A stretch of 64,000 bases of DNA, from the NCBI RefSeq assembly GCF_007570835.1, contig NZ_SUNC01000003.1:470946-534945 (forward strand), read 5' to 3'. Position 1 is the first letter of the stretch; the number at the start of each line of letters is the position of its first letter. The notes under the pieces are model-generated. The model saw only the letters and a list, made by a program, of their open reading frames with translations. It was not told the DNA's origin and made no database searches. The position numbers were made by a program, and so were the translations under genes. This DNA comes from Croceicoccus sediminis. GTDB lineage: Bacteria; Pseudomonadota; Alphaproteobacteria; Sphingomonadales; Sphingomonadaceae. This document shows, in pieces, positions 52,194 through 61,714 of this stretch.

Positions 52194-52399
52194 AATGGAT
52201 CCTGATCGGCATTGCCCGCCTGTGGCAGATCGGCCCTTCGGCCATTTTGCCGCCTTCGTGCCGCTTCAGCCCGTCCTGTTCGCAGTACGCGATCGAGGCG
52301 CTTCGCAAGTACGGCGCGATTAAGGGTGGCTGGCTGGCGACCAAGCGGCTATTGCGCTGCCATCCGTGGGGTGGCTGCGGGCACGATCCGGTTCCCTGA
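52190..52399 (+). CDS. yidD: Membrane protein insertion efficiency factor YidD
   Basis: 69 residues, start overlapping rnpA by four bases. The family signature is intact: [44 protein letters not shown], with the first conserved cysteine just before it in LPPSCR. An N-terminal amphipathic segment attaches it to the inner membrane. It helps YidC, encoded 47 bases downstream. Confidence 0.96.
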   Translation: MKWILIGIARLWQIGPSAILPPSCRFSPSCSQYAIEALRKYGAIKGGWLATKRLLRCHPWGGCGHDPVP

Positions 52400-52446
52400 C
52401 CGGAATTACCGCTATTTCCTGACTGCAAATTACCGAAGGTTTCGAG

Positions 52447-54249
52447 GTGGAAAACAACCAGCGCAACATGATCACGGCAGTGGTGCTGATCGCACTGCTG
52501 ATGCTCGGCTGGGAGCTGGGTCTGAATTATTTCTACCCGCAGCCGGAAGAGCCGGTCGCGGCGGAATCGACCGAGATCGCGGCAACCGCCGATGAAGAGC
52601 CCGAAAAGATCAAGCGGACGCGCGAAGGCGGCCTGACCGACCCCGCGCAGATCGCGGAGGAACAGGCCGATCTTGACCAGTCGCTGGGCAGCCCGGACCG
52701 CGTTGCCATCGACGCGCCCGAAGTTGCCGGCTCGATCAACCCGGTCGGCGCGAAGATCGACGATCTCGTGCTCAAGACCCATCGTCAGACGGTTGAAAAG
52801 GATTCGGGCCCGGTCCGTCTCTACAGCCCCGAAGGCACGCCCGCGCAGCAGTTCGCGCAGTTCGGCTTCATCGGCGACAACGTCCGCCTGCCCGGACCCG
52901 ACACGGTCTGGCAGGTCGAAGGCGACCGGCTGACGCCCGCAACGCCGGTAACGCTGACCTGGGACAATGGCGAAGGCCTCAAGTTCTCGATCCGCTTTGA
53001 AATCGACGATTTCTACATGTTCACCGTCACGCAGACGGTCGCCAATACCGGCGGCAGCGATGTCGCGGTGCGTCCGTTCAGCCTGGTCAACCGCACCAGC
53101 AACACGGCCAGCGTCGACACCTGGACCGTCCATTCCGGTCCGATCGGTGCCTTCGACGGTTCGGTCGATTTCGGCAACGACTACGACGACGTGGCCGACA
53201 AGGGCACCATCGCCGGTAAGGGTGCGGCCAACTGGATAGGCTTTACCGACATCTACTGGCTTTCCGCTCTCGTCCCGCAGAACGGCGCGACGACCAGCAC
53301 CGACTTCCGCTCGCTGGGCGATGCCAAGTTCCGGTCCGACGTGATCTACGATGCGATGAACGTACCCGCGGGCAAGCAGGTTTCGCGCACGACGCAGCTT
53401 TTCGCCGGGGCGAAGGAAAGCGACGTCCTCGACATGTACGAGGATACCGGCATCACGAATTTCGGCCTCGCTATCGACTGGGGCTGGTTCCGCTGGTTCG
53501 AAAAGCCGATCTTCTGGCTTCTCAAGTGGCTGTTCAGCGTGGTTGGCAACTTCGGGGTCGCCATCATCCTGCTGACCGTCGTCGTCCGCGCGGTGATGTT
53601 CCCCATCGCCCAGCGCCAGTTCGCGTCCATGGCCGCGATGAAGGCGGTGCAGCCCAAGATGAAAGCGCTGCAGGAGCGGTACAAGGACGACAAGCAGATG
53701 CTCCAGTCCAAGATGATGGAGCTCTACCGCGAGGAAAAGGTGAACCCGCTGGCGGGCTGTCTGCCGATGTTCCTGCAGATCCCGGTGTTCTTCGCCCTGT
53801 ACAAGGTGCTGATGCTGGCGATCGAAATGCGCCACCAGCCCTTCATCTTGTGGATCAAGGACCTTTCCGCGCCCGATCCGCTGCACATCCTGAACCTGTT
53901 CGGCCTGCTCGACTTCAACCCGCCGGGCTTCCTGGCGATCGGCGTGCTGGCCCTGCTGCTCGGCCTGACCATGTGGCTGCAGTTCAAGCTGAACCCGGCC
54001 CAGATGGACCCGGCCCAGCAGCAGATCTTCATGCTGATGCCGTGGTTCATGATGTTCATCATGGCGCCCTTCGCGGCGGGCCTGCTGATCTACTGGATCA
54101 CCTCGAACCTCCTGACGATCGGCCAGCAGAAGCTGCTCTATGCCCGTCACCCGCAGCTGAAGGCCGCGGCGATGGAAGAGCAGAAGGAAAAGCTGAAGGC
54201 CGACCTCGCCAAGGAAAAGGCCGAGAAGACCGGAAAGGCCAAGGGGTAA
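52447..54249 (+). CDS. yidC: Membrane protein insertase YidC
   Basis: 600 residues, GTG start (MENNQRNMITAVVLIALLML). The first transmembrane helix is followed by a large periplasmic beta-sandwich domain (about 60-345) and the C-terminal five-helix insertase core (FEKPIFWLLKWLFSVVGNFG to about 575) with a basic tail rich in Lys/Glu. It inserts inner-membrane proteins with or without the Sec complex. Length suits the Gram-negative form. engB follows after one base. Confidence 0.97.
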   Translation: MENNQRNMITAVVLIALLMLGWELGLNYFYPQPEEPVAAESTEIAATADEEPEKIKRTREGGLTDPAQIAEEQADLDQSLGSPDRVAIDAPEVAGSINPVGAKIDDLVLKTHRQTVEKDSGPVRLYSPEGTPAQQFAQFGFIGDNVRLPGPDTVWQVEGDRLTPATPVTLTWDNGEGLKFSIRFEIDDFYMFTVTQTVANTGGSDVAVRPFSLVNRTSNTASVDTWTVHSGPIGAFDGSVDFGNDYDDVADKGTIAGKGAANWIGFTDIYWLSALVPQNGATTSTDFRSLGDAKFRSDVIYDAMNVPAGKQVSRTTQLFAGAKESDVLDMYEDTGITNFGLAIDWGWFRWFEKPIFWLLKWLFSVVGNFGVAIILLTVVVRAVMFPIAQRQFASMAAMKAVQPKMKALQERYKDDKQMLQSKMMELYREEKVNPLAGCLPMFLQIPVFFALYKVLMLAIEMRHQPFILWIKDLSAPDPLHILNLFGLLDFNPPGFLAIGVLALLLGLTMWLQFKLNPAQMDPAQQQIFMLMPWFMMFIMAPFAAGLLIYWITSNLLTIGQQKLLYARHPQLKAAAMEEQKEKLKADLAKEKAEKTGKAKG

Positions 54250-54250
54250 C

Positions 54251-54931
54251 GTGGAAGAATCGCTTCCCGAAGACCCCGGCCAGGCCCTTTACGAGGAGCG
54301 CGCGCGCAAGCTCTTTTCCGGGCCCGTGACGTTCCTGCTATCGGCGCCCGCGCTGCAGTTCCTGCCCCAACCGACGGTGCCGGAAATCGCCTTCGCGGGC
54401 CGGTCGAACGTGGGCAAGTCCTCGCTGCTCAACGCGCTGACGGGCCGCAAGGCGATCGCGCGCACCTCGGTCACTCCAGGTCGCACGCAGGAGCTGAACT
54501 ACTTCAACGTCGGCGGGTCCGAGGATGGCGAGGCGCCGCCCGAATTCCGGCTGGTCGACATGCCCGGATACGGCTTTGCCAAGGCGCCGCCCGCCGTGGT
54601 GAAGAAGTGGCGCTACCTCGTGAACGACTATCTTCGTGGCCGGCAGGTGCTGAAACGCTGCCTGCTGCTGATCGATGCGCGGCACGGGGTAAAGCCGGTC
54701 GACCTAGAAGTCATGGAAATGATGGACATCGCCGGCGTTTCCTACCGCGTCGTGCTGACCAAGTCCGACAAGGTGAAGGCGAGCGAACTTGCCAAAACCA
54801 TCGAGAAAGTAATGGCCGAAGCGCGCAAGCATGCCGGTGCCTATCCGGAAATCTCGGTCACCAGTTCCGAAAAGGGCATGGGGATCGAGGAACTGCGCGG
54901 TTTCGTCCTGAAGAGCGCCGAAGGCGGCTGA
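54251..54931 (+). CDS. engB: Ribosome biogenesis GTP-binding protein EngB (YihA/YsxC)
   Basis: 226 residues with a GTG start one base after the yidC stop. The GTPase motifs are G1 FAGRSNVGKSSLLN, G3 DMPGYGFAK, G4 LTKSDKV. It acts in late assembly of the 50S subunit. Slightly longer than E. coli YihA, with an N-terminal extension before FLPQPTVPEIAF. In many sphingomonads argB follows; here a GFA-family gene does. Confidence 0.95.
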   Translation: MEESLPEDPGQALYEERARKLFSGPVTFLLSAPALQFLPQPTVPEIAFAGRSNVGKSSLLNALTGRKAIARTSVTPGRTQELNYFNVGGSEDGEAPPEFRLVDMPGYGFAKAPPAVVKKWRYLVNDYLRGRQVLKRCLLLIDARHGVKPVDLEVMEMMDIAGVSYRVVLTKSDKVKASELAKTIEKVMAEARKHAGAYPEISVTSSEKGMGIEELRGFVLKSAEGG

Positions 54932-54932
54932 A

Positions 54933-55349
54933 TTGCCGATCGAGGCAAAGTGCCTGTGCGGTTCGGTGACAGTCACACTGAACCGGCGTCCCGAATACCT
55001 GCACGAATGCAATTGCCGCCTGTGCCGTTCGACCGGAGCGAGATGGGCCTATGCCGCTCCTGCCGATGCAGCGGTTCGCGGCGAGACACACAGTTTCGTG
55101 CGATCCGACAAGGCCGACGCCGGCGCACAACTCCACTTCTGCCCCCGCTGCGGCACCACCACGCACTTCCGCCTGACCGAAGCGATGGTGGCCATGCATG
55201 GCGACACGATCATGGGCATCAACATGCGGCTGGTGAATCCCGAAGACGTTGCAGGCGTTGAACTGCGCTTTCCCAACGGGCGCGACTGGGACGGCAAGGG
55301 GCCGTTCGATTACGTCAGGGATAGTGTCGTTCTCGGCGCGCTCGACTGA
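54933..55349 (+). CDS. GFA-family zinc protein (Gfa-like, CENP-V fold)
   Basis: 138 residues, apparently with a TTG start one base after the engB stop, giving MPIEAKCLCGSVTVTL, the family opening. Zinc ligands are CLCG, ECNCRLCRSTG and HFCPRCGTTTHF. GFA proteins were named for a glutathione-dependent formaldehyde-activating enzyme, but most members have no proven substrate. A glutathione transferase follows 67 bases later, so a shared glutathione chemistry is possible. Confidence 0.85.
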   Translation: MPIEAKCLCGSVTVTLNRRPEYLHECNCRLCRSTGARWAYAAPADAAVRGETHSFVRSDKADAGAQLHFCPRCGTTTHFRLTEAMVAMHGDTIMGINMRLVNPEDVAGVELRFPNGRDWDGKGPFDYVRDSVVLGALD

Positions 55350-55416
55350 CAGCTTCGACACTCGACAGTTTGTTCGACCCCGGCTAACCCCGCTGTTCAG
55401 ATAACGGGGCGTTTTC

Positions 55417-56091
55417 ATGAAACTCATCATCGGTAACCGCAACTACTCCAGCTGGTCGCTGCGGGGCTGGCTCGCTTGCAAGCAGTCCGGCCTTTCCTTC
55501 GAGGAAATCACCGTCAACATCAGCGGCGAGGACTGGGAAGCGGCCAAGCGCGACTGGGACGACGTGCAGCCGTCTTCGGGCAAGGTCCCGATCCTGTGGG
55601 ACGGCGACGTGGTCATCTGGGACAGCCTCGCCATCATGGAACACCTTGCCGACAAGATCGGCGGGGAAAACGGGCGCAACCGGTTCTGGCCGAAGGACCC
55701 TGTCGCGCGCGGCCTTTGCCGGTCGATGGTCGCGGAAATGCATTCCAGCTACCTGCCGCTGCGCCGTGCAATGCCGATGAACGTGCGCCGCCGGATCGAA
55801 GGTCACGAGATCCCGGACGAGGCGAAGGCGAACATCATCCGCATCCTCTCGCTATGGGCAGAGGCGCGCAGCCGGTTCGGCCATGGCGGCCCGTTCCTGT
55901 TCGGCACCTACAGCGCCGCGGACATTTTCTACGCGCCCGTCGTCAGCCGGTTCATCACTTATGGCATCGGCGTCCCCGGCTTTGCCCAGGCCTACATGGA
56001 AGCGATGTGGGAACACGACTGGATGAAACAATGGATCGAAGGCGCGGATCAGGAAGACTGGAAGATCGAGGCGTTCGAAGTCGCGGACTGA
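55417..56091 (+). CDS. Glutathione S-transferase family protein
   Basis: 224 residues. The thioredoxin-like N-terminal domain begins KLIIGNRNYSSWSLRGWLACKQSG, with Ser/Tyr residues near the glutathione thiol; VPILWDGDVVIWDSLAIMEHLAD is the conserved cis-proline and SD-type region. The helical C-terminal domain covers about 90-220 (GPFLFGTYSAADIFYAPVVSRF). The substrate is unknown. Start ATG 55417 is well placed. The 248 bases after it (56092-56339) are AT-richer than the rest and hold no gene I can support. Confidence 0.9.
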   Translation: MKLIIGNRNYSSWSLRGWLACKQSGLSFEEITVNISGEDWEAAKRDWDDVQPSSGKVPILWDGDVVIWDSLAIMEHLADKIGGENGRNRFWPKDPVARGLCRSMVAEMHSSYLPLRRAMPMNVRRRIEGHEIPDEAKANIIRILSLWAEARSRFGHGGPFLFGTYSAADIFYAPVVSRFITYGIGVPGFAQAYMEAMWEHDWMKQWIEGADQEDWKIEAFEVAD

Positions 56092-56339
56092 ACGCAAAGG
56101 CCGGTCTATGGCCTAACCTCAATATCAGCCGTCTTGATCGCGCCTTGTGCTACTGATTGGGCGTGCAATCTTGAAATGGAGACAAGCGCCATAAGCAGCC
56201 AGACGGATAATAAATCACTATAAATCAGTTGCTTGTAAAATTGTTTGAAATGTGGCGAGAATATGGACATTGCGCCGCAACATGGCGTATATTGCACTTG
56301 CGCGCTCGCTTTCGAGACTGGCGCATAGGGAATATTGCC

Positions 56340-56552
56340 ATGAAGAAGACTGCACTCACCCTCCTCGCAACTGCAACCGCTTTCGCCCTCGTTGGCTGCA
56401 GCCAGGAAGCTGCTGAACCCGAAGTCGAAGCGACCGAAGTAGTGGTTGAAGAGCCCGTCGCCGAAGAGCCGATGGTTGACGCCACCGAGACCCCGGCCGT
56501 TGAAGCGACTGAAGCCGTCGTCACCGAAGAAACCGAAGCCGCCGCTCAGTAA
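56340..56552 (+). CDS. Small, highly acidic lipoprotein of unknown function
   Basis: 70 residues from ATG 56340. The signal peptide ends in the lipobox ALVGC (Cys20). The mature part is about 50 residues, composed almost wholly of Glu, Val, Ala, Thr and Pro (EVEATEVVVEEPVAEEP) with no aromatic residue, so it is disordered and strongly negative. A strong terminator follows, making it a single-gene transcript. AT-rich upstream sequence suggests an active promoter, but I cannot fix the -10 and -35. Confidence 0.8.
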   Translation: MKKTALTLLATATAFALVGCSQEAAEPEVEATEVVVEEPVAEEPMVDATETPAVEATEAVVTEETEAAAQ

Positions 56553-56572
56553 TCTAGCGAAGCTTCGCGAAA

Positions 56573-56607
56573 GAGGCCTCGTTCCCTTGTGGAACGGGGC
56601 CTTTTTC
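56573..56607 (+). terminator. Terminator after the acidic lipoprotein gene
   Basis: AGGCCTCGTTCC pairs with GGAACGGGGCCT (one mismatch) around CTTGT and is followed by five T. It lies 21 bases after the stop. Confidence 0.85.
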
Positions 56608-56742
56608 GTTGCCTTAATCAGGCTGATCGCGCCCACCTTTTCGCAAGTGCAGCATTTTTCTTCCCATCCCGCCGTTTGACGGGTAACATGGGGCCCTGAA
56701 ACCCGGGCCGCGACCGGCCCGCATGATGGGGAAAGCCAGACA

Positions 56743-57384
56743 ATGCCGACTATTGCCATCGTCAGCCAGAAGGGCGGATCGGGCAAGACGACGCTTGCCC
56801 TGCACCTCGCCACCGCGGGCGCCTATTCCGGCAAGAAGACGATCGTGGTCGACACCGACCCGCAGGCCACCGCCGCGGCATGGGCCGACTGGCGCGGAGA
56901 TTTCCTGCCCGAAGTCGTGACCAGCCCCCCTGCCCGACTTGCCCGCACGGTCGAGAAGCAGCTGGCCAATGGGGTCGAACTGGTTGTTATCGACACCCCG
57001 CCGCATGCCGACGCCTCTGCCCGAGAGGCGATCAAGGCCGCCGACCTCGTGCTCGTGCCCAGCCGCCCGCGCGCGTTCGACCTTCACGCGCTGGAGGCGA
57101 CGGCGGAAATGCTGCAGTTCGTGGGCAAGGACGGCAATGTCCTGATGAACGGCGTCCCCGCCCGCGCGACGAAGATGGTGGGCGATGCCAGGGCCAGGGT
57201 CGAGGAACTGGGCCTGAAGGTCTGCCCCGTCATGTTCGGCGAACGCGCCGCGTTTCACCGCGCATCGGGCGACGGCGAATCCGCCACCGAATTCGACCCG
57301 GAGAGCAAGGCCGCCGAAGAAGTGCGCGAGCTTTGGAAATGGGTCTGCAAGACCGTCGGAATGAAAGTCGGCAAGAAGTTCTGA
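56743..57384 (+). CDS. Orphan ParA/MinD-family ATPase
   Basis: 213 residues. Deviant Walker A SQKGGSGKTTLALHLA near residue 8, then VVDTDPQATAAAWADWR and LVVIDTPPHADASAREA. This is the short ParA form without a DNA-binding N-terminal domain. No parB or parS-like repeats are visible nearby, so it is not the chromosome-partition ParA; such orphans position proteins or plasmids, or regulate envelope and motility systems. It stands alone between a lipoprotein and a large subtilase, with 101 bases to the latter. Confidence 0.88.
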   Translation: MPTIAIVSQKGGSGKTTLALHLATAGAYSGKKTIVVDTDPQATAAAWADWRGDFLPEVVTSPPARLARTVEKQLANGVELVVIDTPPHADASAREAIKAADLVLVPSRPRAFDLHALEATAEMLQFVGKDGNVLMNGVPARATKMVGDARARVEELGLKVCPVMFGERAAFHRASGDGESATEFDPESKAAEEVRELWKWVCKTVGMKVGKKF

Positions 57385-57485
57385 ACGTTCGCGACAAGGT
57401 TTCACTTGCGATCAAATTCACTTTGACGCAGCCTTGACCCCATCCAGCGCCGGAGACTCCGGCCGGTTCGGATTGGGGGAATTTC

Positions 57486-59369
57486 ATGTTCAAAAGCCGT
57501 TTGTTGGCCGCAACCCTGTTCGCCTGTTCATCGCTTGTCGCCATGCCAGCCCTTGCGCAGGACGCTTCCGAAGCGGCGCGAGCCGAAGACGGGCGCATCA
57601 TCGTCACGACACAGGACGATCTGCCGCGCTTTACCTACAAGATCGACATGAAGCCGAGCGCGCTTCTCGTCGCCGACGATGCGACGTTCAACGCTTTCGC
57701 GTCGCGGGTAGAAGCCGATATCGACGATACGCTGGCCAAGTACCGGATCGACGACAAGGCGACGATGCGCAGCATTCTCGACCTCAAGGGCAAGATCGCC
57801 TTGCTGAAAGGCAACGATTCGGCGGCGATGAAAACCATCGGGCAGGAACGCGCGCTTGAAGAAAAGCCTGATGCGCGGCTCATCAACGGCCTGCGCGAGG
57901 AAGCGATGATCCACGCTACCGAACAGGCCAAAGCGTCGAACGGCGAAGTCTATGAAATGGCCTATCGCAGCTACCTCGACAATGCGGTGGAAGAGCTGCC
58001 GTGGGATATAGTGGGCACCAGCCTCAAGACGATGAAGCGCAGCGCGCTGATCGCGGGTACCGGGCGGCTGCTGGGTACGGCGCAGGTCGATCTGGACCCT
58101 GTGTACGAGGCGAACGGCGGCAATATCTCGCAGGATGCGGCGACGACGCTGGTTTACCTGCGCTATTCGATGGACCGCTGGGTTCCGGTTGCGGACGAAA
58201 CGGCAGAAGTGCTGTCGAAGCAGATCGCAGCGCGCGACGTGCGCAAGCCCGACATCTGGGCCGACCGCGAAGTGACGCTGACGGACGATGAGGACCTGAC
58301 CCCCGTGGTCGTCGCCGTCTGGGATTCGGGCATCGACCTCGACCTGTTTCCGGGCCGGGTCTACACCGGCGCAACGCCGACCGAGACTTCGGACGCAAGC
58401 GGCATCGCCTTCGACCTTCTTGCCAATCCGGAACTGGGCGACCTGCAGCCGCTGACCGATGCGCAGGAAGCGCGTTATCCGGGGATGCAGGACGACATGA
58501 AGGGGCTCAGCGACCTCCAGAACTCGATCGAAAGCCCCGAGGCCGACGCCGTTGCCGCGCGCATCGCCAACCTCAAGCCGGAGGAAACGCAGGACTATTT
58601 CGAAATGCTGGGCCTCTTCGGCAACTACTCGCACGGCACGCACGTCGCGGGGATCGCCGCGCGCGGCAACCCGGCGATCCGGCTGGCCTATGGCCGCATG
58701 ACGTTCAACTGGGAAACCATGCCGCCGAAGCCGACCGTTGAACTGGCAGAGCGCGGGGCCGCGTCGATGGAGGCGACCGTCGACTGGTTCAAGAAGAACA
58801 ACGTGCGTGTCGTCAACATGAGCTGGGGCGGATCACCGGCCGGATACGAACCGGCACTGGAAAAGCACGGAATGGGCAAGGATGCGCAGGAGCGCAAGGC
58901 CATGGCCCGCGAACTGTTCGAAATTGAACGCGACGCGCTCTTCAAGGCGATCGAAGGCGCGCCCGACATCCTGTTCGTGACCGCCGCCGGCAATTCGGAC
59001 AGTTCCAACAGTTTCGACGAATCCATGCCGTCCAGCTTCGTCCTACCCAACATGCTGACCGTGGGCGCGGTCGACCAGGCGGGCGATGAAACCGGTTTCA
59101 CCAGCTATGGCGAGAATGTCCTCGTCCATGCCAATGGCTTCGAAGTGCCCAGCTACGTTCCGGGCGGTCGCACGATCCCGTTTTCCGGCACGTCGATGGC
59201 ATCGCCCAATGTTGCGAACCTTGCGGCAAAGCTGATCGCGATCGATCCTTCGCTCACCCCGACGCAAGTGAAGGAAATCATCATCGAGAGCGCGACGCCG
59301 ACAGAGGACGGACGCCGCAACAATATCAACCCCAAGGCCGCTGTCGCCATGCTGGAAAGCATGGACTGA
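57486..59369 (+). CDS. Large secreted S8 (subtilisin) peptidase with long N-terminal region
   Basis: 627 residues. Signal peptide to about residue 25 (ALAQ). About 30-265 is a mostly helical N-terminal region without recognised family. The catalytic domain has Asp280 (VAVWDSGIDLDLF), His383 (SHGTHVAGI), Asn503 (TAAGNSD) and Ser570 (FSGTSMASP). The Asp-His spacing is about 100 residues because of an Asp/Glu-rich insertion, far longer than in subtilisin, where it is about 30. The protein ends soon after the Ser helix. Its substrate and processing are unknown. A terminator follows. Confidence 0.88.
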   Translation: MFKSRLLAATLFACSSLVAMPALAQDASEAARAEDGRIIVTTQDDLPRFTYKIDMKPSALLVADDATFNAFASRVEADIDDTLAKYRIDDKATMRSILDLKGKIALLKGNDSAAMKTIGQERALEEKPDARLINGLREEAMIHATEQAKASNGEVYEMAYRSYLDNAVEELPWDIVGTSLKTMKRSALIAGTGRLLGTAQVDLDPVYEANGGNISQDAATTLVYLRYSMDRWVPVADETAEVLSKQIAARDVRKPDIWADREVTLTDDEDLTPVVVAVWDSGIDLDLFPGRVYTGATPTETSDASGIAFDLLANPELGDLQPLTDAQEARYPGMQDDMKGLSDLQNSIESPEADAVAARIANLKPEETQDYFEMLGLFGNYSHGTHVAGIAARGNPAIRLAYGRMTFNWETMPPKPTVELAERGAASMEATVDWFKKNNVRVVNMSWGGSPAGYEPALEKHGMGKDAQERKAMARELFEIERDALFKAIEGAPDILFVTAAGNSDSSNSFDESMPSSFVLPNMLTVGAVDQAGDETGFTSYGENVLVHANGFEVPSYVPGGRTIPFSGTSMASPNVANLAAKLIAIDPSLTPTQVKEIIIESATPTEDGRRNNINPKAAVAMLESMD

Positions 59370-59391
59370 CCCCGGCCTCCGGACCGGGCCA

Positions 59392-59438
59392 AAGAAAATG
59401 GCGCGGGCTGCATCACGCGGCCCGCGCCTTTTCTTTTT
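59392..59438. terminator. Bidirectional terminator between the large subtilase and thrS
   Basis: GGCGCGGGC pairs with GCCCGCGCC around an 11-base loop, flanked by AAAGAAAAT on the left and TTTTCTTTTT on the right. It serves two convergent genes. Confidence 0.88.
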
Positions 59439-59451
59439 CGCGTTTGCGACG

Positions 59452-61449
59452 TCAGCGAAGGTCGGGCGCGCTCGCCTCGGTCTTCAGCATCGCGATCGCT
59501 TCATCCAGCGGCATGACCTTCTGGTGCTGCTGGCCCAGCGTACGGACGGCAACGGTGCCCTCCTCCGCCTCGCGCATCCCGACGACGAGCAGGTGCGGGA
59601 CCTTGGCGTGGGAGTGTTCGCGCACCTTGTAGTTGATCTTCTCGTTGCGAAGATCGCTTTCGACACGGATGCCCGCCGCCTTCAGCTTCTCGACCACTTC
59701 CATCGCATAGCCGTCGGCATCCGATACGATCGTCGCGACCACGGCCTGAACCGGAGCCAGCCAGACCGGCAGGCGGCCCGCGAAATGTTCGATCAGGATG
59801 CCGATGAACCGCTCGTAGGAGCCAAAGATCGCACGGTGCAGCATGACCGGGCGGTGCTTGCCGCCGTCCTCACCCACGTAAGTCGCATCGAGCCGTTCGG
59901 GCAGGACGCGGTCCGACTGGATCGTGCCGACCTGCCAGGTGCGGCCGATGGCATCGGTAAGGTGCCATTCCAGCTTCGGCGCATAGAACGCACCTTCACC
60001 GGGCAGTTCTTCCCAGCCGTATTCTTCGGTGGCCAGACCCGCCTCGCGAACCGCGTTACGCAGTTCTTCCTCGGCCTTGTCCCAGTCGGCATCGCTGCCG
60101 AACCGCTTTTCGGGGCGCAGGGCGAGCTTGATCGAATAGGTGAAGCCAAAGTCCTTGTAGACCCGGTCCGCCAGTTCACAAAAGGCGCGGACCTCGTCCA
60201 CGATCTGGTCCTCGCGGCAAAAGATATGCGCGTCGTCCTGCGTGAACTGACGCACGCGCATGAGGCCATGCAGCGCGCCGTGCGGTTCGTTGCGGTGGCA
60301 GCAACCGTTCTCGTAAATGCGCAGCGGCAGGTCGCGATACGACTTGATCCCCTGTCGGAAGATCAGGACGTGCGCGGGGCAGTTCATCGGCTTGAGCGCC
60401 ATCCAGTCAGCGTCGTCCGACACGATGGGGCCTTCATCCTCCACGTTCGGCACCTCGTCAGGGATGACGAACATGTTCTCGCGGTACTTGCCCCAGTGGC
60501 CCGACTGCTCCCACTGGCGCGCGTCCATGACCTGCGGGGTCTTCACCTCGTTATAGCCGGCATCATCGATGGCCCGGCGCATGTATGCCTCCAGCTCGCG
60601 CCAGATGACATAGCCGTGCGGGTGCCAGAAAACCGATCCGTGCGCTTCTTCCTGAAGATGGAACAGGTCCATCTCGCGGCCCAGTTTGCGGTGGTCGCGC
60701 TTGGCGGCTTCTTCCAGCCGCGTCAGATAGGCGTTTAGCTGCTTCTTGTTCAGCCAGCCGGTGCCGTAGATACGCGTCAGCTGCGCATTCTTCTGGTCGC
60801 CGCGCCAATAGGCACCTGCCACGCGCATCAGCTTGAACGCCTGTGGGTCCAGCTTGCCCGTCGAGGGCAGGTGCGGACCGCGGCACATGTCGAGCCAGTC
60901 CTCGCCCGACCAGTAAACGGTCAGTTCCTCGCCCTCGGGCAGTTCGGCGGCCCATTCGGCCTTGAACGTCTCGCCCTCGGCCTGCCACTTGTCGATCAGC
61001 TGCTGGCGGCTCCACACCTCGCGGCGCAGCGGCTTGTCCGCCTTGATGATCTCGCGCATCTTTTCCTCAATGGCGGGAAGGTCGTCCATGGAGAACGGCT
61101 CGCGCGAAGACGGCGCCATCACGTCGTAGTAGAATCCGTCGTCGGTCGCCGGGCCGAAGGTGATTTGCGTGCCGGGCCACAGGGCCTGCACCGCCTCTGC
61201 CAGGACGTGGGCATAGTCGTGGCGGGCCAGTTCCAGCGCCTCTTCCTCGTCGCGCGAGGTGACGAGGGCAAGCTGCGCATCGCCCGTGAAGGGGCGCGAC
61301 AGGTCCACCAGTTCGCCGTCCACCTTGGCGGCGATCGCGGCCTTGGCAAGGCCGGGCCCGATCGCGGCGGCGACATCCGCCGGGGTGGAGCCTTGTTCCA
61401 TCTCTCGCACCGAACCGTCGGGCAGGCTGATCTTGAGCAGTTCCGTCAT
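59452..61449 (-). CDS. thrS: Threonyl-tRNA synthetase
   Basis: 665 residues from ATG 61449. The TGS domain (about 1-62, [28 protein letters not shown]) is followed by the editing domain with [17 protein letters not shown], the class II catalytic core with the zinc cysteine in [10 protein letters not shown] and histidines in [16 protein letters not shown], and the anticodon-binding domain. A long in-frame extension upstream is rejected. Its leader contains hairpins that may matter for control. Confidence 0.97.
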   Translation of the reverse strand: MTELLKISLPDGSVREMEQGSTPADVAAAIGPGLAKAAIAAKVDGELVDLSRPFTGDAQLALVTSRDEEEALELARHDYAHVLAEAVQALWPGTQITFGPATDDGFYYDVMAPSSREPFSMDDLPAIEEKMREIIKADKPLRREVWSRQQLIDKWQAEGETFKAEWAAELPEGEELTVYWSGEDWLDMCRGPHLPSTGKLDPQAFKLMRVAGAYWRGDQKNAQLTRIYGTGWLNKKQLNAYLTRLEEAAKRDHRKLGREMDLFHLQEEAHGSVFWHPHGYVIWRELEAYMRRAIDDAGYNEVKTPQVMDARQWEQSGHWGKYRENMFVIPDEVPNVEDEGPIVSDDADWMALKPMNCPAHVLIFRQGIKSYRDLPLRIYENGCCHRNEPHGALHGLMRVRQFTQDDAHIFCREDQIVDEVRAFCELADRVYKDFGFTYSIKLALRPEKRFGSDADWDKAEEELRNAVREAGLATEEYGWEELPGEGAFYAPKLEWHLTDAIGRTWQVGTIQSDRVLPERLDATYVGEDGGKHRPVMLHRAIFGSYERFIGILIEHFAGRLPVWLAPVQAVVATIVSDADGYAMEVVEKLKAAGIRVESDLRNEKINYKVREHSHAKVPHLLVVGMREAEEGTVAVRTLGQQHQKVMPLDEAIAMLKTEASAPDLR

Positions 61450-61479
61450 CGTCTCTTCGTCTCGAATTCGAATGTACGG

Positions 61480-61503
61480 CGGGCCATGGCACATGGCGGC
61501 CCG
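61480..61503 (-). promoter_or_regulatory. Hairpin in the thrS leader
   Basis: On the minus strand GGGCC...GGCCC arms with an inner CATG/CATG pairing form a bulged stem about 30 bases before the thrS ATG. ThrRS genes are often controlled through such leaders, but no anticodon-like loop is obvious. Low certainty. Confidence 0.35.
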
Positions 61504-61550
61504 CACGCAAAGAGGCGTCTGGATGGTTTCGCTTGTCGGGAAAAGGAGAC

Positions 61551-61579
61551 GCCGCCCTTGCCCGATGGCTACGGGCGGC
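61551..61579 (-). terminator. Possible terminator before thrS
   Basis: GCCGCCC and GGGCGGC pair around a 15-base loop; on the minus strand CTCCTTTTCCC follows. It would end the transcript of the small secreted protein before thrS. The T-run is short and set back by several bases, so this is tentative. Confidence 0.35.
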
Positions 61580-61714
61580 GGTGGCTGGCTGAAACTAGCG
61601 CGCGACCGTCCGCCCGGTGGTAGTCCGGGTGGTGGTAGTCGTCGTGGTTGTCAGCATATTTGCCATGACGGCGCGTCTAGCACCTGACGGCGCGCCTGTC
61701 ATGCCTCTTGCCCG

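Noticed and set aside
51904..54150. 748-codon open frame on the minus strand
   Set aside because: It is antisense to rnpA, yidD and yidC, which are certain genes.
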